Shown in pieces: positions 44,630 through 50,545 of a stretch of 50,545 nt of DNA. Each line of letters starts with the position of its first letter. Within the stretch, counting starts at the first letter, position 1. The position numbers and the translations under genes were made by a program. The stretch spans positions 1 to 50,545 of the forward strand of contig CANLMN010000031.1 in assembly GCA_947492105.1 (NCBI GenBank), in the 5' to 3' direction. The DNA comes from an uncultured Aquimarina sp. GTDB taxonomy: Bacteria > Bacteroidota > Bacteroidia > Flavobacteriales > Flavobacteriaceae. The notes below the pieces were generated by a model. It ran no database searches, was not told where the DNA came from, and saw only the letters and a program-made list of their open reading frames with translations.

Positions 44630-45097
44630 CTATAGTTTAAGTGTGATTTTTTCGGTTTTATCAATGGCATATGAGTGCGAAAAACTTCCGAGATAATAGG
44701 TGATCTTTCCCACATATTTTACATCGATATTTTGAGTATTCAGGGTATTGAGGAGGTTTCCTAAAAAGCCCTTTTTATGGTCATTATAGATTTTGGCAAG
44801 AGAAAATGTTCCGCGTATAGGGATACTGAATTCTTTTCTTGCAGGTACTTCAAAAGTTTCTGCAGAGATAGAACCCATATCAATTTCATTGACAAAAACA
44901 TGAATGTCATCAACAGATAGACGACCTTCGATATGATTCGGGTTTTCAAAAACAGCATCGGCTTCTAGAGTCACATTTTGCAAACTCATTTGTGCTATTT
45001 TGATTGCAGCCACATGTTTGAATTGTGGTTTCTTGGTAATAGAACAACTGATAAGAAGGAGCGCTGAGAGTGCTAAAAAATAGTGTTTTTTGAACAT
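44630..45097 (-). CDS. LEA14-like lipoprotein
   Basis: 155 residues. A signal peptide with lipobox LLISC (Cys18) precedes a single LEA type 2 (WHy-like) beta-sandwich: MSLQNVTLEADAVFENPNHI, VDDIHVFVNEIDMGS and FEVPARKEFSIPI. Such proteins are thought to protect cell components in stress; here it is membrane-anchored. First gene of the ribD operon. A TATTTTTG -7 box is at 45151-45158. Confidence 0.82.
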   Translation of the reverse strand: MFKKHYFLALSALLLISCSITKKPQFKHVAAIKIAQMSLQNVTLEADAVFENPNHIEGRLSVDDIHVFVNEIDMGSISAETFEVPARKEFSIPIRGTFSLAKIYNDHKKGFLGNLLNTLNTQNIDVKYVGKITYYLGSFSHSYAIDKTEKITLKL

Positions 45098-45150
45098 AGA
45101 ATTTTGTGCTTTTTTGTCGACGTAATAGTTTACGGAAACTGGCTGCGCTA

Positions 45151-45158
45151 CAAAAATA
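45151..45158 (-). promoter_or_regulatory. -7 box of the LEA14-ribD operon
   Basis: Minus strand TATTTTTG, matching TAnnTTTG, 54 bp upstream of the LEA14-like start codon. The -33 box is not clear. Confidence 0.35.
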
Positions 45159-45276
45159 CGGAACTCCTCTTTTATTTAGATTGGAATAGCTTATATTCTC
45201 TAGTAATAAACGTACTCTTGGCCAGAAGTTTGAAAACAGAGCGGTTAAAAACGAGTATAAATGACTAAAAATGGAT

Positions 45277-45284
45277 TAGATTTG
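45277..45284 (+). promoter_or_regulatory. -7 box of the GNAT gene at 45351
   Basis: TAGATTTG followed by CAAAAA, matching TAnnTTTG, 66 bp upstream of the start codon. No clear -33 TTG. Confidence 0.4.
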
Positions 45285-45350
45285 CAAAAATATTCATAGT
45301 CTGTCAAAACTAGATTTCAAAGTTGAATAGACTTAAAAAATGATATTATA

Positions 45351-45836
45351 ATGAGTGAAGTGCTAATTCGAAAGTTGATGCCTGAGGATAATAAGGTTTT
45401 GGCTGCAATGATCAGAACTGTGTTGATCGAGATGGGCGTGCCAAAGGTTGGTACTGCCTACGAAGATGTAGCGTTGGATGATATGTTCAAGACCTATGAT
45501 CATGATCGGATGTGCTATTTTGTTGTTGTACAAAACGATGAAATTATTGGAGGCGCTGGGATTGCTCCCTTGGCAGAAGCAAATAGAACAGTTTGCGAAT
45601 TGCAGAAAATGTATTTTTTGCCAAAAGCAAGAGGCAGAGGGGTAGGGAGTAGAATGATGGAAGTATGTTTGGATTTTGCTAGAGCGCAAGATTTTGATCA
45701 TTGTTATTTAGAGACTTTGCCATATATGGAAGCCGCTAGAAAGTTGTACAAACGTTCGGGTTTTGAGTCATTAAAAGCAGCTTTGGGTAATACAGGACAT
45801 TATAGTTGTAATATGTGGATGTTGAAAGAACTCTGA
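45351..45836 (+). CDS. GNAT family N-acetyltransferase
   Basis: 161 residues. Clear acetyl-CoA loop (ARGRGVGSRMMEVC), preceded by the strand LQKMYFLPK, and C-terminal ARKLYKRSGFESL. The short length and the IGGAGIAPL strand fit the small PhnO/PA4866-like group. Substrate unknown. Single gene, followed by a family A repeat. Confidence 0.9.
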   Translation: MSEVLIRKLMPEDNKVLAAMIRTVLIEMGVPKVGTAYEDVALDDMFKTYDHDRMCYFVVVQNDEIIGGAGIAPLAEANRTVCELQKMYFLPKARGRGVGSRMMEVCLDFARAQDFDHCYLETLPYMEAARKLYKRSGFESLKAALGNTGHYSCNMWMLKEL

Positions 45837-45877
45837 AGTACGTTATCAAAATAAGAAATCACAATGCGAACTGTGTT

Positions 45878-46046
45878 ATACCAATTTCGGTATATAAATT
45901 CGTATTCATAATACTGTTATTTTTTTATATAAAAACACCGTGATACTATTGCATAGCCTTAGGTATGGGATATATGATATATGAACAAGGCATTTAGATG
46001 GAAAAAGAACAAGTCGATATGCAAAATTATATAGCTAATTCGGTAT
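45878..46046 (+). mobile_element. Family A element, full length
   Basis: 169 bp from ATACCAATTTCGGTATATAA to TATAGCTAATTCGGTAT. The ends are imperfect inverted repeats. The flanks GAACTGTGTT (left) and GAGATCTGTGTT (right) could be a decayed 10-bp target duplication. Confidence 0.8.
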
Positions 46047-46191
46047 GAGATCTGTGTTTTTGAAAAACCTTACTGATGTATCATTATGATGCTGTCACAT
46101 TGTGCTGTGTTTGTATTGGTGCTAGAGCTATAACAAATAGGAGTATATTTATAATCAAGTTTAATCGCAAAAAATCAATACCCCGATTATT

Positions 46192-47046
46192 TTGACACTT
46201 TCAGAATTTAAACAAATATTTTTGGAAAAATTGATACCTCTTTATGGAACTAATGAGACGCAATCGCTTTTCAGAATACTTATCAATCATTTTCTAGGAT
46301 TACGGCCTGTAGATTTGATCTTACAAAAAGACAAAAAGCTTACCGAAACGCAGTATGAGCAATTAGCGAATCGATTGGAGCGATTAGTAGAAGAGGAACC
46401 TATTCAATATATTCTTGGCGAAACCGAATTTTTTGGATTAGCTTTTAATCTTACTAGTGATGTATTGATTCCAAGACAAGAAACAGAAGAGCTAGTCGCA
46501 TGGATATTGTCATCTACTGCTGTAAAAAAAACGATATCCATATTGGATATAGGGACAGGGAGTGGATGTATTGCTATTAGTTTGGCAAAACAGCTCCCCA
46601 ATGCAGAGGTGCATGCAATGGATGTATCTCCAAAAGCATTGGCAGTAGCCAAAAAAAATGCAGAACTTCATAATGTCGCTATTACATTTGTAGAACAAGA
46701 TATTCTCGGGACCTCTGTATTATCAAAAGATTTTGATATCATTGTTTCTAATCCTCCTTATGTCAGGGAACTTGAGAAAGCAGAGATGCAAAAGAATGTT
46801 TTGGATAATGAGCCTGCACTTGCTTTGTATGTGCCAGATGCAGATCCACTCGTTTTCTATCAACAAATAACAAGACTAGCAAAGGAACATTTATCTCCAA
46901 ATGGAGTACTTTTTTTTGAAATCAATCAGTATCTTGGGCAGGAAATGCGAACATTGTTAGAAGATCAAAATTTTGAATCGATCGAATTAAGAAAAGATCT
47001 ATTTGGAGTAGATAGGATGATTAAGGCTCAAAAAAAAGAGCTTTAG
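46192..47046 (+). CDS. prmC: Release-factor glutamine methyltransferase
   Basis: 284 residues. The start appears to be a TTG at 46192; no in-frame ATG is near. It has an N-terminal helical domain, then IPRQETEELV, motif I ILDIGTGSGCIAISLA and the substrate motif NPPY (SNPPYVREL). It methylates the glutamine of the GGQ motif in release factors RF1 and RF2. The overall length is normal. Confidence 0.95.
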   Translation: MTLSEFKQIFLEKLIPLYGTNETQSLFRILINHFLGLRPVDLILQKDKKLTETQYEQLANRLERLVEEEPIQYILGETEFFGLAFNLTSDVLIPRQETEELVAWILSSTAVKKTISILDIGTGSGCIAISLAKQLPNAEVHAMDVSPKALAVAKKNAELHNVAITFVEQDILGTSVLSKDFDIIVSNPPYVRELEKAEMQKNVLDNEPALALYVPDADPLVFYQQITRLAKEHLSPNGVLFFEINQYLGQEMRTLLEDQNFESIELRKDLFGVDRMIKAQKKEL

Positions 47047-47207
47047 CGCTTAAGAATATTAGTCCAGTTTTTTGAATCGAGTCTCTGTATTTTGTTTTTT
47101 AGAAACTAAACGGAGTAGAAACAAATTATTTGATGATATTATCAAATGAACCATAGAGATTGGTAATCATTGTACTGTGTGGCTGTGCTACATGTTCTGT
47201 ATACTAA

Positions 47208-49232
<2,025 letters not shown>

Positions 49233-49319
49233 TTATTTTTATACATATTAATTTCTTTTGGGAGTGCTACAACCAAAAAAATAGCATTACTGATTTTGGA
49301 CTAAAGTGTATAGAACTCC

Positions 49320-49352
49320 TCTTGATTTTTCGTTTTGGACCGAAAATGATAC
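49320..49352 (+). repeat. Family D fragment
   Basis: CTTGATTTTTCGTTTTGGAC, then CGAAAATGAT, matches the left part of family D copy 1 at 2207-2235. It ends where the next repeat begins. Confidence 0.5.
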
Positions 49353-49507
49353 TAGTTAAAATGTAATTGCAGGCCAAAATAGTAGAAAAAGACGCTAGTT
49401 GTTCGCCTGTAATTATTTTTTAAATAGCATTAGCTATGGAGAATATATGAACAAGGCATTTAGATAGAAAAGGAACAAGTCGATATGCGACAGTATATAG
49501 CTAGTTC
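49349..49507 (+). repeat. Hybrid repeat: family B joined to family A right part
   Basis: The left 80 bp is a complete family B (ATACTAGTTAAAATGTAATT to AATTATTTTTTAAATAGCAT). It runs directly into the right half of family A (AATATATGAACAAGGCATTT and on to TATATAGCTAGTTCATAT). Only the right half of A is present, and its terminus is degraded. Confidence 0.7.
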
Positions 49508-50156
49508 ATATAAGTGCTTTTTGATCTTTAGTATTCAGTTTTCTTATTTTGAATTTCAGGAAAATTTCTACCTATATTTTCTTTTTATTTTCTTTATCTA
49601 TGTTTTGTTAGTTCATAACAGATATGGCGTCTTTTGTAGGTGTTCCTAGAATCTATAAGCCTTTACTTGGATTTGTGTGATCAAAGCTAATGATGTGACC
49701 TAGTTTATAGATAATCACAAATCGTAATATATTCCTCTTTTTGATAATTCATATTGAGGTAGAAGTGAAATATGTTTGGGATAACCAAAATACGTAGTTA
49801 TACCAGTATTTGTACATAAAAGATTGTTTGTTTTTTGTGATAAGAATCGCTTGATCAAAATTTAGTGCAGATATTTTGATTTTGATACTACCTTTTTTAT
49901 TTGATTTCAAAGATTTAAAGTGTCTAGAGAATTAAGATCAGAAAATTTTCGGGTTAGGATTTTGTCATTCAAAGTTTTATTGGAGATAAAAAAGTATAAT
50001 TAACATAAAATTTCATATAAAAACTTCATGATATTAACTTGTTGTTTTTGTGTTTGTTATGTTGAGTTTTTTGCACATTCTATACTGTAAAAAGCAAAAA
50101 AAATAAAAAGTGAGGGTAGGGTATTTAAAATGTAATGCGTTTTATAAGTGTAGTAA
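49508..50156. other. Intergenic stretch, nothing recognised
   Basis: About 650 AT-rich bases without a supported gene or repeat. Probably contains the promoter of the secreted protein gene at 50235. Confidence 0.4.
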
Positions 50157-50170
50157 TGTAAACGTTTACA
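50157..50170. promoter_or_regulatory. LacI-type operator palindrome
   Basis: Perfect 14-bp palindrome TGTAAACGTTTACA, with the central CG typical of LacI/GalR-family operators. It lies 64 bp upstream of the start codon at 50235, so it may control that gene. Confidence 0.55.
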
Positions 50171-50234
50171 GCTTAATGGCAGAACCCGAAAAGCCAATAT
50201 AATAGAGTAGGGAATTTTAAGTAAAAATTTTATC

Positions 50235-50545
50235 ATGAAAAATTTATTGACATTGGTTGCAGCTTTAGCAATCACATCAGCAGCATCAGCACAATCAAGG
50301 ACATGTACCGTAAAAACTCCTTGTGGATCAAGAAGCTATACAACTACTAGTTTTGTAAAAGGAAGTCATTCTGGAAATATTGTAACAGTAACCGAAGGTG
50401 GTACAGGTGCTGTTCTTGATACTTTTGAATGTGATTTTAGTACTCCTGAAACTGAAACAAAAGTTGGGAATTTTACAATTAAAACCTCTAGTGCTGGTTC
50501 TAATATTTCAGTTTCTTGTAATGCAAAAGAAGCACCTACAACACC
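50235..50545 (+). CDS. Secreted protein, 5' part
   Basis: An ATG at 50235 opens a frame to the window edge (103 codons visible). It starts with a clear signal peptide (MKNLLTLVAALAITSAASAQ). The mature part is Thr/Ser-rich with four cysteines visible (RTC, TPC, FEC, VSC) and no motif that I recognise. It is likely periplasmic or surface. The end lies outside the window. Confidence 0.75.
   Translation, partial: MKNLLTLVAALAITSAASAQSRTCTVKTPCGSRSYTTTSFVKGSHSGNIVTVTEGGTGAVLDTFECDFSTPETETKVGNFTIKTSSAGSNISVSCNAKEAPTT

Noticed and set aside
50057-50275. 72-codon minus-strand frame near the right edge
   Set aside because: It is antisense to the signal peptide of the secreted protein and covers the LacI-type palindrome.

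Overview
The window looks like chromosome of a low-GC marine-type Flavobacteriaceae bacterium (Bacteroidota). The evidence is: a type IX secretion C-terminal sorting domain on a sugar dehydrogenase, Bacteroidota-style promoters (TAnnTTTG -7 boxes), few Shine-Dalgarno sites, several TTG starts, single-chain PurL, lipoproteins with SCS-type lipoboxes, and long AT-rich intergenic regions full of small repeats. Genus cannot be fixed from sequence reading alone.

Layout. 1-1840: 5' part of a minus-strand surface lipoprotein with near-identical 261-bp Big2-type repeats. 2431-4552: a zinc-starvation-type operon (MerC-like membrane protein, FolE, COG0523 metallochaperone) behind two palindromic Zur-like operators. 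5188-13700: cytochrome-like lipoprotein, VF530/GNAT/thioesterase cluster, purL, pentapeptide-repeat protein, small secreted and membrane proteins, a RimJ/RimL-type acetyltransferase. 13815-15660: a stand-alone OLD-family ATPase/TOPRIM nuclease with a perfect 38-bp palindrome upstream. 15937-21232: methyltransferase, Fe/2OG oxygenase, GH8 glycosidase, EamA transporter, cytosolic SBP-like protein. 21233-23115: a decayed islet with a gene remnant, a group II intron 3' end, a doubly frameshifted small gene and a 24-bp perfect inverted repeat. 23116-24840: a DUF4157 protein whose C-terminus carries R-S-ExE ADP-ribosyltransferase motifs. 25368-30994: nucleoside phosphorylase, DUF1835, SUI1, IPNS-like oxygenase, coiled-coil protein, HtrA/DegP. 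31243-35306: dapF-GNAT-mltG operon, a lysozyme-like protein, an RsmI-like methyltransferase. 36005-40726: T9SS sugar dehydrogenase, redoxin, LMW phosphatase, dnaA. 41025-49232: thioesterase, a tight minus-strand operon (LEA14-like, ribD, HAD, EamA, YigZ), GNAT, prmC, ligA. 50235-end: start of a secreted protein behind a LacI-type palindrome.

The most unusual content is of two kinds. First, at least four families of short dispersed intergenic repeats (called A, B, C and D here). A, B and C share the termini ATACC...GGTAT, one A copy has a perfect 10-bp target-site duplication, and three loci are hybrids joining parts of different families. They look like non-autonomous mobile elements that recombine with each other. 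Second, the accessory region around the DUF4157-ADP-ribosyltransferase toxin candidate and its decayed neighbours. Most other genes are ordinary housekeeping genes. No tRNA, rRNA or CRISPR array was recognised.
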